DNA from: Zelopaecilomyces penicillatus
Taxonomy: Eukaryota; Ascomycota; Sordariomycetes; Hypocreales; Pseudodiploosporaceae
Length of the DNA stretch: 64,000 nt
Direction: 5' to 3'
NCBI GenBank assembly: GCA_005765155.1
Contig: VCCP01000001.1
Coordinates: 1,488,001 to 1,552,000 of the forward strand
Both the position numbers and the translations under genes were made by a program. Shown one piece after another: positions 18,732-29,900 of the stretch (positions are counted from its first letter, which is position 1; each line of letters starts with the position of its first letter). The notes below the pieces were generated by a model. It searched no databases and was not told where the DNA came from. It was given only the letters and a program-made list of their open reading frames with translations.

Positions 18732-21700
18732 ATGGCAAAATACGTGCCCCGACAACGGAAGCACAGGGTGATTGCCCGTGAACGTGCAAATGAAAATGCT
18801 CGCCATGAGGTCGAAGACACCAATCAGGATGTCCTCCCATCCCAGAAGAAGGACCTTGAGGAGAAAAAGGCTCGGATGAAGGAAGAGCTGCGACCGGATG
18901 GAGTCAAGATAAGTGGAAAAAAGGCTAAGCGATTGGAAAAGTACATCGACAGCAAGCTTCGCAAAGATGAGAACCGAGAGCTTCTTGCCAAATTGGCAGA
19001 GAGGAAAGTCGACACAAGCCTGTTTTCGAGCAGCAGATCCTTAGGCCAAACCCATGAAACCAAGAAGCAGGCATTTGCTCGCGCTCTTAGAGAACAAAAG
19101 GCTGGCATTGATGATCCATATTCAGAGGCGATTTTGTTCGAGAAACGGCGCGAGGTGGTTGACGAGATGGAACAGGAGAGCGAATCCTCCGATGATGAGC
19201 GCAATGCGCCTTCAACAGAGCCAATCGAAAATGGCGAGAAAACACCAACGGACTCAAATCCCAAGGCAACGAGTACATCTGCGGTCGGATCGGGTCTCAA
19301 ACGCCCACTCGAGCTAAACGACGATGGCCGGCCAGTGATCCAGAAACGCCAAAAGAGAGGCGGTGTAAAACAAAAAGCCGCTGCTGCAGTTTTCGAGCCC
19401 TCTGCCAGCGAGGATTCGGAAGACTCGGACGGCTCCGAGGAATCAGAATGGAACGGATTTAGTGGTGACGAGGTTGGCGGTGCCCCTATAAACAGCAATG
19501 CCAACAAAAAGGGTGGCGATGATTCCGCTGAGGATACCGGTGATGAATCAAATGCCGATAGTTCAGATGACGAGTCGATGAGTGACGGAGACGACGACGA
19601 CGACGACGAATTAGACGAAGAACAAAAAGCCCAGAGATCATCTGCTTTCAAGGCCTGGGCTCATCAGCAGCGAAATGAAGCCCTTGGATTTCAGCCAACT
19701 GATGGCTCTTCAGCCGTCTTGGAGATACCAAAGCCAGAGAACTTCGTACCTAGGGCCCCTGAACAGGATCCTTTGCCAATGGAGTTGAAGCACGTGGAGG
19801 GCTCTACAAGAAAGGTTTTCAGTGTATCTGTCACCCGGACACCCGAGATCCAGGAGGCTCGTCTCAAGCTTCCTGTCGTGGCTGAGGAACAGAGGCTCAT
19901 GGAGGCCATACATAATCACGACATTGTTGTCATCTGCGGTTCCACCGGTTCCGGAAAAACCACACAAGTTCCGCAATTCCTCTACGAGGCAGGCTATGGA
20001 TCCCCAGACTCACCAACTCCTGGAATGATAGCCGTTACACAACCGCGAAGGGTCGCAGCAGTGAGCATGTCAAAACGAGTCGGAGAGGAGTTGGGCGATC
20101 ATTCAGGCGCAGTGGCTTACCAGATTCGGTTCGAGGGCACGTCCGATTCAAAAACGGCAATCAAGTTTATGACGGACGGAGTGTTGCTTCGTGAGGTTGC
20201 CCAAGATATAACTCTGCGCAAATATTCTGCCATTATTATCGATGAAGCGCACGAGAGAAGCGTCAATACTGATATTTTGATTGGCATGCTGAGCAGAGTC
20301 ATCAAATTGCGCTCAGAACTTGCCCAAGAAGACCCTACAGTCAAGCCGCTAAAACTCATTATCATGTCTGCGACTCTCAGAATAGAAGACTTGACAATGA
20401 ACACTACTCTCTTCTCAAATCCACCTCCTGTCATTGAGGTTGAAGGACGACAGCACCCTGTGACAATGCATTTTTCACGGCGCACTCCTCACGACTACGT
20501 GGAAGAGGCTTACCGAAAGATTTGTCATGGTCACAAAAAGCTCCCCCCAGGTGGCTTCTTGGTCTTCTTGACCGGCCGCAACGAAATTCTGCAGCTCAGC
20601 AAACGGTTGAAAGCAGCATTTGGCGGCGTCAAGTCAGCGGATGGGCCCAAGGTGCAGATTTCGGCTAATGAAGCACCAATCGAAGTTGAAGACATTGATT
20701 TTGGTGATGTTGATGACAATGCTGCTGATGATTTTGATGACATCCCTTCTGACGAGGACGGAGAAGAAGAGGGCGAGTTCGAGATTGAAGGTGACGAGGA
20801 GGTGGTTTCGCTCAAGATGCACGTTCTTCCACTATATTCACTGTTGCCAGTAAGGGAGCAGTTGAGGGTATTTGAGCCGCCTCCAGAGGGGAGTCGACAA
20901 ATCATATTGGCAACCAACGTTGCAGAGACTAGTTTGACAATTCCCGGAACACGGTTTGTTTTTGACTGTGGGCGTTCAAAAGAAAGACACTATGACCGCC
21001 TCAGCGGCGTTCAGAACTACAACATCGGTTGGATCAGCAAAGCCAGCTCGAACCAGCGCGCTGGTCGTGCTGGACGAACGGGTCCTGGACACTGCTACAG
21101 GCTCTACTCTTCCGCCGTATATGAGCGGGATTTCCCTCAATTCGCTGACCCCGAGCTTTTGCGGATGCCTATCGAAGGCGTTGTGTTGCAGCTCAAGTCG
21201 ATGAATCTTCAGAATGTTGTCAACTTCCCGTTCCCCACACCTCCTGACCGACAGAGCCTTGCAAACGCAGAGAAGCTGCTCACCTACTTGTCGGCTTTGT
21301 CGCCGACTGGGCAGGTCACCAAAATCGGGACGACCATGTCTGTGTTCCCACTTTCACCTCGCTTTGCGCGCATTCTCCTAGTGGGGCATCTGCACGATTG
21401 CCTGCCGTACACCATTGCATTGGTTGCTGCCATGTCAGCTGCAGAAGTGTTTCTCCCTGAGAATCAGGCCGTGCCGACGTTGCCCACTAACGAGGAGACG
21501 GCTATCCGCACCGCTGCGGATGTTGCTGCTGAAGATCGCCAGGCTAATGCAAGACGCATGTTCAACCAGGTGCAGAAAAACTTTTGCTTCCTGGATGACA
21601 AGTCAGATGCCATCAAACTACTTCAGGTAGTTGGAGAGTTTGCTCATGAGCCAACGGAGCAGTGGTGCGAGTCTCATTTTGTTCGTTACAAGGTGCTGAA

Positions 21701-22358
21701 GGAGATCCAGCAACTTCGAAAGCAGATTACTGATCTGCTACGAACAAATATCACTGCCTTCGCAGGCTTACACTACCAGGACAAACTGGATCCTCCCAGT
21801 CCAAAACAGGTTAATGCACTCAAACAAATGGCAGCTGCCGGCTTCGTTGATCACGTTGCCATACGTGCAGACCTTGCACCAAATCCACCTGAGCAGTACA
21901 GAAAGCCTCGCCGAACGATTGACATTCCTTATGTCCCGCTTGTCCCGCTGAGCGGAGGCTTCGCCGCTGAGAACGACCCTTGTGTATACATTCATCCAGC
22001 TTCACCCTTGGCACACCTGAGTATTCAGGAGTGCCCAGAGTACATTGTGTATTCATATCTGCAGCGTGCAACTCCATCAGATCCTGATTCACAGAAGAAG
22101 GTCAAAACAAGAATGCACTCTCTCACCGACATTACCGGGGGGCAGCTAGCTGGATTAGCAAAGGGAACACCGCTCATTACTTATGGCAAGCCTATCAAGG
22201 AGGTGAAGGCACCGTCAGCTGCAGATGGTGGAACAACCAGAGAATGCTGGGTTGTTCCATATCTCAGGGCAGAACACACGGGTGGCCAAGGCTGGCCACT
22301 CCCTGCGAAGAAGGTCAAACAGAGAAAGATTGCAGGCAAGGGTTGGGTTGTAGAGTAG
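18732..22358 (+). CDS. ECM16: DEAH-box RNA helicase ECM16/DHR1 (DHX37 orthologue)
   Basis: Uninterrupted frame of 1,208 residues, the size of yeast Dhr1. A lysine- and acid-rich N-terminal region (1-340) carries an Asp/Glu/Ser block around 225-305, typical of nucleolar proteins. Helicase motifs follow in order: I GSTGSGKTTQ (about 402), Ia TQPRRVAA, II DEAH (504-507), III SAT (about 545-547), a long acidic insertion between the RecA domains (about 635-690), V ATNVAETSLTIPG, and VI QRAGRAGRTGPG (about 774-785). The winged-helix, ratchet and OB-fold domains complete the C-terminus, with a TRECWVVPYL segment near the end. In yeast the enzyme unwinds U3 snoRNA from the 18S precursor during small-subunit processome maturation, under control of Utp14. 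The acidic insertion between the RecA domains is as expected for this subfamily. Confidence 0.95.
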   Translation: MAKYVPRQRKHRVIARERANENARHEVEDTNQDVLPSQKKDLEEKKARMKEELRPDGVKISGKKAKRLEKYIDSKLRKDENRELLAKLAERKVDTSLFSSSRSLGQTHETKKQAFARALREQKAGIDDPYSEAILFEKRREVVDEMEQESESSDDERNAPSTEPIENGEKTPTDSNPKATSTSAVGSGLKRPLELNDDGRPVIQKRQKRGGVKQKAAAAVFEPSASEDSEDSDGSEESEWNGFSGDEVGGAPINSNANKKGGDDSAEDTGDESNADSSDDESMSDGDDDDDDELDEEQKAQRSSAFKAWAHQQRNEALGFQPTDGSSAVLEIPKPENFVPRAPEQDPLPMELKHVEGSTRKVFSVSVTRTPEIQEARLKLPVVAEEQRLMEAIHNHDIVVICGSTGSGKTTQVPQFLYEAGYGSPDSPTPGMIAVTQPRRVAAVSMSKRVGEELGDHSGAVAYQIRFEGTSDSKTAIKFMTDGVLLREVAQDITLRKYSAIIIDEAHERSVNTDILIGMLSRVIKLRSELAQEDPTVKPLKLIIMSATLRIEDLTMNTTLFSNPPPVIEVEGRQHPVTMHFSRRTPHDYVEEAYRKICHGHKKLPPGGFLVFLTGRNEILQLSKRLKAAFGGVKSADGPKVQISANEAPIEVEDIDFGDVDDNAADDFDDIPSDEDGEEEGEFEIEGDEEVVSLKMHVLPLYSLLPVREQLRVFEPPPEGSRQIILATNVAETSLTIPGTRFVFDCGRSKERHYDRLSGVQNYNIGWISKASSNQRAGRAGRTGPGHCYRLYSSAVYERDFPQFADPELLRMPIEGVVLQLKSMNLQNVVNFPFPTPPDRQSLANAEKLLTYLSALSPTGQVTKIGTTMSVFPLSPRFARILLVGHLHDCLPYTIALVAAMSAAEVFLPENQAVPTLPTNEETAIRTAADVAAEDRQANARRMFNQVQKNFCFLDDKSDAIKLLQVVGEFAHEPTEQWCESHFVRYKVLKEIQQLRKQITDLLRTNITAFAGLHYQDKLDPPSPKQVNALKQMAAAGFVDHVAIRADLAPNPPEQYRKPRRTIDIPYVPLVPLSGGFAAENDPCVYIHPASPLAHLSIQECPEYIVYSYLQRATPSDPDSQKKVKTRMHSLTDITGGQLAGLAKGTPLITYGKPIKEVKAPSAADGGTTRECWVVPYLRAEHTGGQGWPLPAKKVKQRKIAGKGWVVE

Positions 22359-22794
22359 AGCGGAACGAACTTCAATTACACCAAAAACGACGGTGGAAAT
22401 TTAATCCTGCTGTTGGATATAGACAGAGGGAGACTGTACATGATCAATAGATACCTCGCCTTGCTAGGCTTTGATACCATATTGGTAGAACAGCCTAGTA
22501 CATTGCCTATTACTGCTATAAATAAATACCTTCCCACGTAGTATTTACTATGGCACTCCCATTAGTGGTAACACACCGAAACAAATTGCCGGCAAACCCA
22601 CGTAGCAGCGGCGGCAAAGACGTAATGCAATGCCTGATTCATCGGCAGGCATTAGCTGCATTTCCCCTCACGGCCTCTGGTCCACCCGTGCGTTGGCTGG
22701 AGAATTGGGCTGTTGATATAAATGAAAGTCGACTGCATTCGTGGAACCGTGTAGTAAACAATTTGTAAATGAAACATTACCTTGGGTTGCCATT
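22359..22794. other. Intergenic region between ECM16 and SDR gene
   Basis: About 440 bases with the ECM16 3' flank (AATAAA-like string near 22521) and the SDR promoter. No gene is supported. Confidence 0.5.
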
Positions 22795-23950
22795 ATGACG
22801 TTTTTCCCCGGAGTCGCTCTTGTCACAGGCGCAGGATCCGGTAAGAACAACCTATCTACTTAAGCTGGGTCACAATGCGCCCAGATTTCTATCAGCAAGT
22901 CTAGTAATAAATGACTGCTAATATTAAGAGTTGCTGGTAGGAATTGGGAGAACTATTGCCGTTTCCTTTGCTGTAGAGGGATGTCACAGAATCGCCATCA
23001 TCGACCAGGATTTACCAGCGCTTGAGGAGACAGCTCGGTTGATTCAGGAAGCATCCGCCGTCACGGAGGTGCAGAAGCTCCAGGTCGACGTGCGGAATGA
23101 GACTGATGTGACGCTGGGGTTTACTGAAGCAATTCGCCGCTTCCATCGCATTGACTATGCCGTGAACTGCGCAGGTAAATATTTAAGACCAATTGGCGGA
23201 CGGTTTGTTCGTGCAAGCTACGGTTTGGAAAGCTAACGGTGATGCAAATACAGGTGTGTTTAGTCCGCATAAACCATCTCATGAGCTTCAACCAGCCGAG
23301 TTTGACAATATCCTGGGCATTAACTGTCGTGGATTATGGCTCTGCGCCAGAGAAGAACTCAAGTGCATGATGGGACAGGAACCATTGAGCACGCATGATG
23401 GGCGTCCAGGATGTCGGGGTTCTGTCGTCAACATTGCAAGCAACCTCGCGATCGTCAGCAAACCAGGCACACGTAAGTCCTATTATCTACAAAACAGCTC
23501 TATAACATACTACATTCGGCTCACTTACATATCCTGTAAGCGGCGTACAATGCCTCCAAAGCTGCGGTTCTTAGTATAACCAAGTCTGACGCAATCGATG
23601 TACGTTCATATAGAACCCCTTGACTCCTGAAATATAACTAAACCAAACCCACAGTACTCCGAACACAACATCCGAGTAAACTGTATATGCCCAGGAGTTA
23701 TTGAGCAAGTAGTTTCTTATCATTACATCATTTCCCTCAACTCAAAAGGGATTCATATCTAACGGCCTCCACTAGCACCCCAATGACTGCTGGAATAGCG
23801 GATGACGACCCTGGTGTCCATATTGCACCAATGAAGAGAAAGGGCACAACACAGGAGGTGGCAGATGTGGCCCTCTTCTTGTCTAGCTCCAAGGCATCTT
23901 TCATGCAGGGGGCGAGCGTGGTGGTCGATGGAGGCTACGTGATCAACTAA
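22795..23950 (+). CDS. Short-chain dehydrogenase/reductase (SDR), six exons
   Basis: Six exons by splice-site reading: 22795-22840, 22941-23174, 23254-23472, 23541-23599, 23655-23704 and 23776-23950, giving 260 residues. All donors are GT except the fifth, which reads GCAAGT and makes a GC-AG intron; this is the only way found to keep the frame into the next exon. The classical SDR core is complete: TGAGSGIG (11-18) binds the cofactor, NCAG is the structural Asn motif, and the catalytic triad is Ser156 in NIASN with Tyr169 and Lys173 in YNASK. A PG motif (VNCICPGVI) and the C-terminal GASVVVDGGY end the fold. An Asp after the second strand (IIDQD) suggests NAD(H) rather than NADP(H). Substrate unknown; no transmembrane segment. 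Tail-to-tail with MED6, 154 bases apart. Confidence 0.85.
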
Positions 23951-24104
23951 TTTACCCCCATAAACCCTTCACACATCTGCACATCACCAAGAAAGACAGT
24001 TCAGCTCAGAGAACGAGATTTCTTACTATTGGGTATCAAATATTAACGCCTTCCAAACTGTGCCAAAACTACCCAACGCCGTCAAACTATGTTCCAGGTC
24101 CTGT

Positions 24105-25114
24105 TCAAGATGGTGCAGGTGTGGCTGCCGGAGTCACATTTGTGCTCATTCTGCTCTTTTTCCTCTTTAGTTTGGGTGTTGTCGCTGACTTCGGCGTCTT
24201 GTCCGATTTCGTGTCTTTCTTGTCATCCAACTTCGTATTTATCGTCGGCCCGTTCATGGCGCCTATTCCAGTTGATGCCGCAGCCTGGGGAGGAGGCACA
24301 GGCTTGCGTCCAGTCGACGAGAGGTGGAACTCGCCTGGGCGTCCAGTGATTGGGTTCTCATCTAGGTATTCACCCCCATGTCTCATGTGTATCATGAATG
24401 ATTCCTCTGCGGCCCTTTCTAGTGACAGCTCGTCAGTCTTGGAGGCCGCGGGCGTTGCCTTTTGAATCCCGTCGGGCATTGGGGTTTCTTCTTTGGTGGA
24501 TTCGTGGCCCTTGGGTCGAGCTGTTGACTGGCTGCTAGGGAGTTGGTAAACATGGCCCATGGCGGGTCGCCATTTCCGTGCGGCTTCCGCAGCCGGTAGC
24601 GCTTTTGAAATGGCTGAAGATATTGACATCTGTGAGAAGAGGTTAGTTGCTCGCTGTCACATCAAGAGCTAGAACAGCCTACGATTCTAGAGGCGAGAAT
24701 ATCCGCCAAAGTTGGTGCCATATAAATATTCTCCCCCATTATGAAGAACGACGAGTGAACAGTGACCTCGTCTTCATCCTGGTATCGCTTGCGTCTCGTC
24801 TGTTTCCTGATAATCCACACACCAGTTCCCATGCCCGGCCCGGTTTCAGCTGGCTCCTCTCCGACCACAAACTCCAGACCTGACATTGTCTTCAGTCGAT
24901 TCTCGAACGCCTCTCTTGTTTGGATGTAGTGGTACATGGCCATGTTATTCATAGCCTGGCTCATAATGACTGCGTTATTGGATGTGCGCTCGAAGAATGG
25001 TGATTCAGCAAAGTAAAATAGTACTGTGTTGGAATGAAGGCCGCCCATGCCAAACAAGATTTGCGGCGAACGCCATTGAATCTCATCCAGAGGAGGCTCA
25101 TTGGGAGCTGACAT
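24105..25114 (-). CDS. MED6: Mediator complex subunit 6
   Basis: Two exons, 24683-25114 and 24105-24629, about 318 residues. The intron has a GTAGGC donor, CTAAC branch and TCACAG acceptor. The ATG at 25114 (context CACCATG) is used; the frame is open a little further up but lacks another ATG. The N-terminal region contains the family signature PLDEIQWRSPQILF, then GGLHSNTVLFYFAESPFFE and an IMSQAMNN helix, all hallmarks of MED6. The C-terminal ~170 residues are Pro/Ala/Lys-rich and disordered, as in other fungal orthologues. MED6 sits in the Mediator head module and links to the middle module and RNA polymerase II. The gene is divergent from the MMTAG2-like gene; the shared spacer is 393 bases. 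Confidence 0.93.
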
Positions 25115-25507
25115 GGTGTAGGCCGGCAAAGTCGTCGCGTAAGGAAAGGACTGTTAACAGCTTGAGCCGAGTGGTATGTTTAGGTTGGAAGCTTTGGCTG
25201 CGTTGTGCCGAATGCGACGCGGAGAGCTCTGTCTGGTGGCTATTACAGTGCGGTGCTACAGTGACGTGGGGTTCCGCATAGCGCTGAATGGGACGGAGAC
25301 ATTCCGCCCGAGTGCATTTGCCATCTCTTCCCCAGAAACATTCCACGACCAAGCACATTTCCCATCATTCGGCCTCATTACTAGATCAACAACGGTTCGC
25401 CCACAGCCCACGAAACCTGGAGACAGCATCACAACTGCCATTTCCTGGCCTGGTTACCCCTGCAAATCGTATCTTTCCCGTACTGTTGCATCATTCACCT
25501 TCAAGAT
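25115..25507. promoter_or_regulatory. Shared promoter region of MED6 and the MMTAG2-like gene
   Basis: 393 bases between divergent start codons. The sequence has mixed composition with no clear TATA box on either strand. Several short frames cross it but are shadows of leader sequence. Confidence 0.45.
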
Positions 25508-26227
25508 ATGGATCTACTCTCGACAATCCGCAAGACCGGCTCGAGAGGTGGTGTAAACTTCAGTTGGGATGAAGTCGCCAATTCTAACCACCGCGAAAAT
25601 TACCTTGGACACAGCCTAAAGGCGCCTGTGGGAAGATGGGCAAAAGGTCGCGATTTGAACTGGTATGCCAGTTCAGAATCCACTCCAGCAGGATCAACCG
25701 AAACAGATGAGGAACGCCGGGAACGAGAGCGCAAAGAAGAGCTGCAAAAAATTAAACAAGTGGAAGAGGACGCTATCGCACGCGCCCTAGGCCTGCCCGT
25801 TAAATCTCGAGAGACAAGTGGAGCAAATGCCGTGGGGGTTGATCCCAAGAGACAGATTGGTTCCGCAAGCGGTCCACCAACTACGGATGTTACAGATGAT
25901 ACAAAGAAAGACAGGTCGAGGAGGCATGGCGATGCAGATAAGAGAGAGCATCGAAGGCACAGGAGCCGAAGCCGAAGCCGACACCGAGACAGAGATCGCG
26001 GCCACCACCGGCGTCGCAGTCCCAATGGGGACAGAACTCGGGACAGGAGTCGGGATCGAAATGGCGATCGAGAAGAGCGACGGCATCGCCGTCATCGCAG
26101 CAGGAGTCGAAGCCCAGAGAGAAAAGAGCATCGGCGGAGGGATAGGAGCAGAGAGCACGGTCGTCCTCGGTCAAGGGACCGCAGACGCCGCAGTCCCGAG
26201 CACAAGAGTCGCCGTCATGTAGATTAG
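25508..26227 (+). CDS. MMTAG2-like protein with RS/RD-rich tail
   Basis: Single exon, 239 residues. The N-terminal ~60 residues match the multiple myeloma tumor-associated protein 2 (MMtag) domain: GGVNFSWDEV, then HRENYLGHSLKAPVGRWAKG, and RDLNWYA. A charged Glu/Arg coiled-coil-like helix follows (about 70-95), ending in the ALGL motif. The C-terminal half is made of Arg/His/Ser/Asp repeats (RSRSRSRHRDRDR-type), as in splicing-associated nuclear proteins. The family is nuclear and poorly characterised; phosphorylation of the tail is likely by analogy with RS proteins. The alternating-charge tail produces long shadow frames on all strands, which I ignore. Confidence 0.88.
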   Translation: MDLLSTIRKTGSRGGVNFSWDEVANSNHRENYLGHSLKAPVGRWAKGRDLNWYASSESTPAGSTETDEERRERERKEELQKIKQVEEDAIARALGLPVKSRETSGANAVGVDPKRQIGSASGPPTTDVTDDTKKDRSRRHGDADKREHRRHRSRSRSRHRDRDRGHHRRRSPNGDRTRDRSRDRNGDREERRHRRHRSRSRSPERKEHRRRDRSREHGRPRSRDRRRRSPEHKSRRHVD

Positions 26228-26919
26228 AATGGCTAGGAGATGCAGTCTGTTTTATTATGCAAGATACCCTGACACAAACCGTCTTATATGTTGGTGTCCC
26301 TTGAAATTGTTACACGATGAGTGAAGTCATCCACATAGAGAAGTGAATGTTTGGGCAGTGTGCCATTCACTATGTCCCGTCGTGCGTAATCCCTGTAACC
26401 CCTGTTCCGGGCCGAGCTTCAGGGGACTTGCGCCCGTCCCAATTATCCAACAGCCAGCTGTAAGGCTCCAAGGCTCTGTGACGCAATCGTGTTTGCGCAT
26501 CCAGAATGTCCAGGCAGGCACTACAGAGTTCTATATTAACGTAAGCACCGCTCGACAGGAAGACATCTTGGCCGGTGTCGGTGTAACAAACACATCTATC
26601 TGTTCACAAGGCAACCATCCGACACCAGCGTGGCCGTTCCGCTACAACAATAAACCTTCTCATTTTGTCTTTCCATAATTATTAAATAATCATAATCAGG
26701 CTCTGGCCAGTCACGCGCAACAGTTCTACCACGTAACACAACCACGTCCCTCGCTAGACGCCTACGGGAAATTTACCACTGCATCGCCTCAGCGCCACAA
26801 CTTAAAACCTTCCTCCCTCTCTTCTTACTCGTTAAAGTTCCTTTTTTGCATTATCCGAAGATGCTCGACTCCTGATATCCTCAAATCGTTCGGTCTGAAA
26901 CCCCCCAGAATATTTGAAA
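26228..26919. other. Promoter and leader of the ATPase gene
   Basis: About 690 bases between two same-strand genes. The last 100 bases before 26920 are pyrimidine-rich (CTCCCTCTCTTCTTAC-type), a common feature of fungal transcription start regions. A 111-codon frame at 26343 has no domain. Confidence 0.5.
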
Positions 26920-29900
26920 ATGGACTATTCCAGCCTGCGAGCTGCCGCCCTCCGCGACGGCGAGGACGAAGAAGCTGTCACTGTCGATACCCGAGCACTG
27001 ATTGACAAAGTATTGGCTAGATATTCCGGAGAATGGACAACTCTGCGAGAACTTATACAAAACGCCGCCGATGCTCAAGCCAAAAATGTCACTATCAAAT
27101 GGGAAACGCTTCCTTCCACTCAAGTGCCTTTGCCGAGTACGACGAGCCGCTCTGAGCTTCTCAAGCACACAATATCAAACCACACACTACGCCGACTAGT
27201 GGTTCAGAACGATGGCCAGCCATTTACTCAGACAGACTGGGGCCGTTTGAAAAGAATCGCGGAGGGTAACCCGGACGAGACAAAGATCGGTGCTTTTGGT
27301 GTCGGCTTCTACAGCGTCTTTGCGGACTGCGAAGAGCCATTTGTCAGTTCCGGGAGTCAGGCTATGGCATTTTATTGGAAGGGAAATTCTCTCTTTACGA
27401 AAAAGTCGCAACTACCCCAAGATAAAACAACGCACCATACAACATTTGTGTTAGATTACAGAAATACAACGACGCCGTTGTCGAACCTCCTATCCATCAG
27501 CCAGTTCCTTGCGACAAGTCTTACGTTTGTAGCGTTAGAGCAGATTGAGTTTTGGATCGACGAATACCAGATCCTGTGCTTCAAAAAGAAATCATCTCCG
27601 AGCGTGGATTTGGTATTGCCACGGGACTTGGAGGCAAGGACAAAGGATGGGCTGATGAAGGTCATTGGAGTTGATCGTACAAGCACGCAAATCGATGCAT
27701 CATACATGAGTGTTATAGGCTGGAAGCCGCGTGCTACCGCATCAGCTACTAAAGCTGTTGACTCCTATGGTTCTACCGAAGCTCCCTCTCTGCGATCTTT
27801 CTTTGCTCGGCTTACTGCAACCGCATCACAGGTCAGTCTCAAATCAAAGGCGCAAACGGATGAAAGCTTGGCGCAACCCGCCATATCCGAGGACGTCACT
27901 AAACTGAATTCGTCCTCTATCTTCTTGAAAGCCACATCAGCATCACTCAAGACCCATGTTTCTACCTCTTTCGCTGCCGAGCTGGAGCGGGCTACCAAGA
28001 AGCCGCCTCCAAAAACAACTAGGATCTCCATCCTAACAGCTTCCTACGATGAAGCTGCGGCTTCTGAAAGCTCGTCTACTGCAAAAGGCGCAGTTGCTCG
28101 CGCAACGGACATATTTGCCACTGTCTTGCCTAACAAAAAGCCCGGTGGCCGCATTTTTATCGGGTTTCCCACAATGCAAACTACAGGTGCCGGTATGCAT
28201 GTGTCTGCTCCCTCGGTCATCCCAACAGTAGAAAGAGAAGCCATAGATTTGAATGCCCGGTGGGTCAGGTCATGGAATGTGGAGCTGTTGCGTTCCGCAG
28301 GCATCGTTGCAAGATTAGCTTTTGCAAATGAAATGGATGAGCTCAGCTCCAAGCTACGCCGATTATCTGAAAACGGCAAAATACGTAATGAAGTCGTCCA
28401 ACAATTCTTACCAGAGGCGCAGCACATTTTAAAAACATTCACATTTGCTGATTCCACTCCAAGTGGACAAGTTGGACAAATCATAGAGGAGGCTTTCTGG
28501 ACTTGCTTCAAAAAGGCTACAATTGAAATGTACTCGAGCAGAGGAGTGCTACAAACCTCTCAAATCCGCCTTGGCTCTGATGAGCTTAGCACATTTGTCG
28601 ACAGTATCCCTATTGTTGCAGAAGAGATGAAGAACCTCCCTTTTGTAACAAAGCTGATAGACTTTGGTCTCATCTCCCAAATCACGGTAACGGACCTGAA
28701 ACAAGAACTGGAAACCAAAGCGCTTAGCAAAACTCAGGCCATTAACTTCATACGATGGGCGGGGAAAAAGAGCATAATTGGAGATCTCGACCCAGGAAGT
28801 CGGGCTGCTCTTATCGAAGTTGCCGTTGCCACCATGACCGATGAGGGAGACAAAGGGGAGATTATTGCTCTTGGAAGTATCACAAACTACCTAAGTGTCG
28901 CCAGAATTCCTGCTCATATGCCTGTACCGCCAACAACTATTCCATATTCCTTCGTTATTGGCATCAATATTCTAGATCTAGAAGCTCTCGGATGGGAGCC
29001 CTTGGAGATTGTACCCTGGCTGAGATTTCTCCTTGAAACTAGCACTTCTCGGCCTGAAAATGAGAGCCTAACACGGTCACCCAAATTCGCCATTCAAGTG
29101 TTGACAGTGTTGTCTAAAAACTGGGACAATCTCTCTTCGGCTGCCAAGGCTACAGTTGCATCACTTGTGCAGGCAAATCCCATTATTCCCACAAAATTAG
29201 GCATGAGGAAACCTGTAGAATCTTTTTTCCCCACTGTGAAGCTTTTCGATGACCTACCTGTTATCCAAGGCTGCGAGAAGGTGAAGGAGAAGTTTCTCTC
29301 AGCTATGGGCGTTCGCAAGACCGTTGACCTGGAAACAATTTTTAGTCGGCTTCTCAATGCTTCAGGAGAAGGAGACCAGAAGAAGTGGAGTCATATGGAG
29401 CTCATCAAATACCTGGCTTCTGTTCAGACTGATATTCCAGGAGACGATCTCAAGAAGCTGCGAGAGTCAAAAATTTGTCCTGCTGAGGCTGGTCCCAGAG
29501 GAATGGAGCCTACCAAGGCAACAGAAAAGTTGTACAAGGTCTCAGAACTGTTTGAGCCTAAGGATTCTCTCCGTACTCTTCGCCTGCCAATTCTACAATG
29601 GCCGGGCCCTCCTGGCAGTTTCCGTCCAAGTAGCCCTGAAGCGCGATTCCTAGCCCACTTGGGTCTACGAGCTTTTCCTTCAGTTCCAGAACTCGTGGAG
29701 ATGATGTCTTCAAGTGATGAAGCTCTCAGAACATCAGCGATGATCTACTTCATTGCCAACCATCATTCAAATCGATATGCCTCTTTTAATCTAGGTGACA
29801 GTCGCAAAGCCATTTTGCCTCTTCAGGGAAACACCAAATTGGTTTCACCTTCATCTTGCTTTACAAATGAAAAGGCATCCGTTCTCGGATTTGACATTTT

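Noticed and set aside
18824..19651. 275-codon Ser-rich frame on the minus strand
   Set aside because: It is the antisense of the acidic and Lys-rich N-terminus of ECM16; Asp/Glu codons read as Ser on the other strand. No domain and no start context.
4150..23950. A secondary-metabolite cluster made of methyltransferase, C2H2 regulator, GST, prenyltransferase and SDR
   Set aside because: They are spread over 20 kb with long spacers, a tRNA and two housekeeping genes between, and there is no synthase or cyclase.
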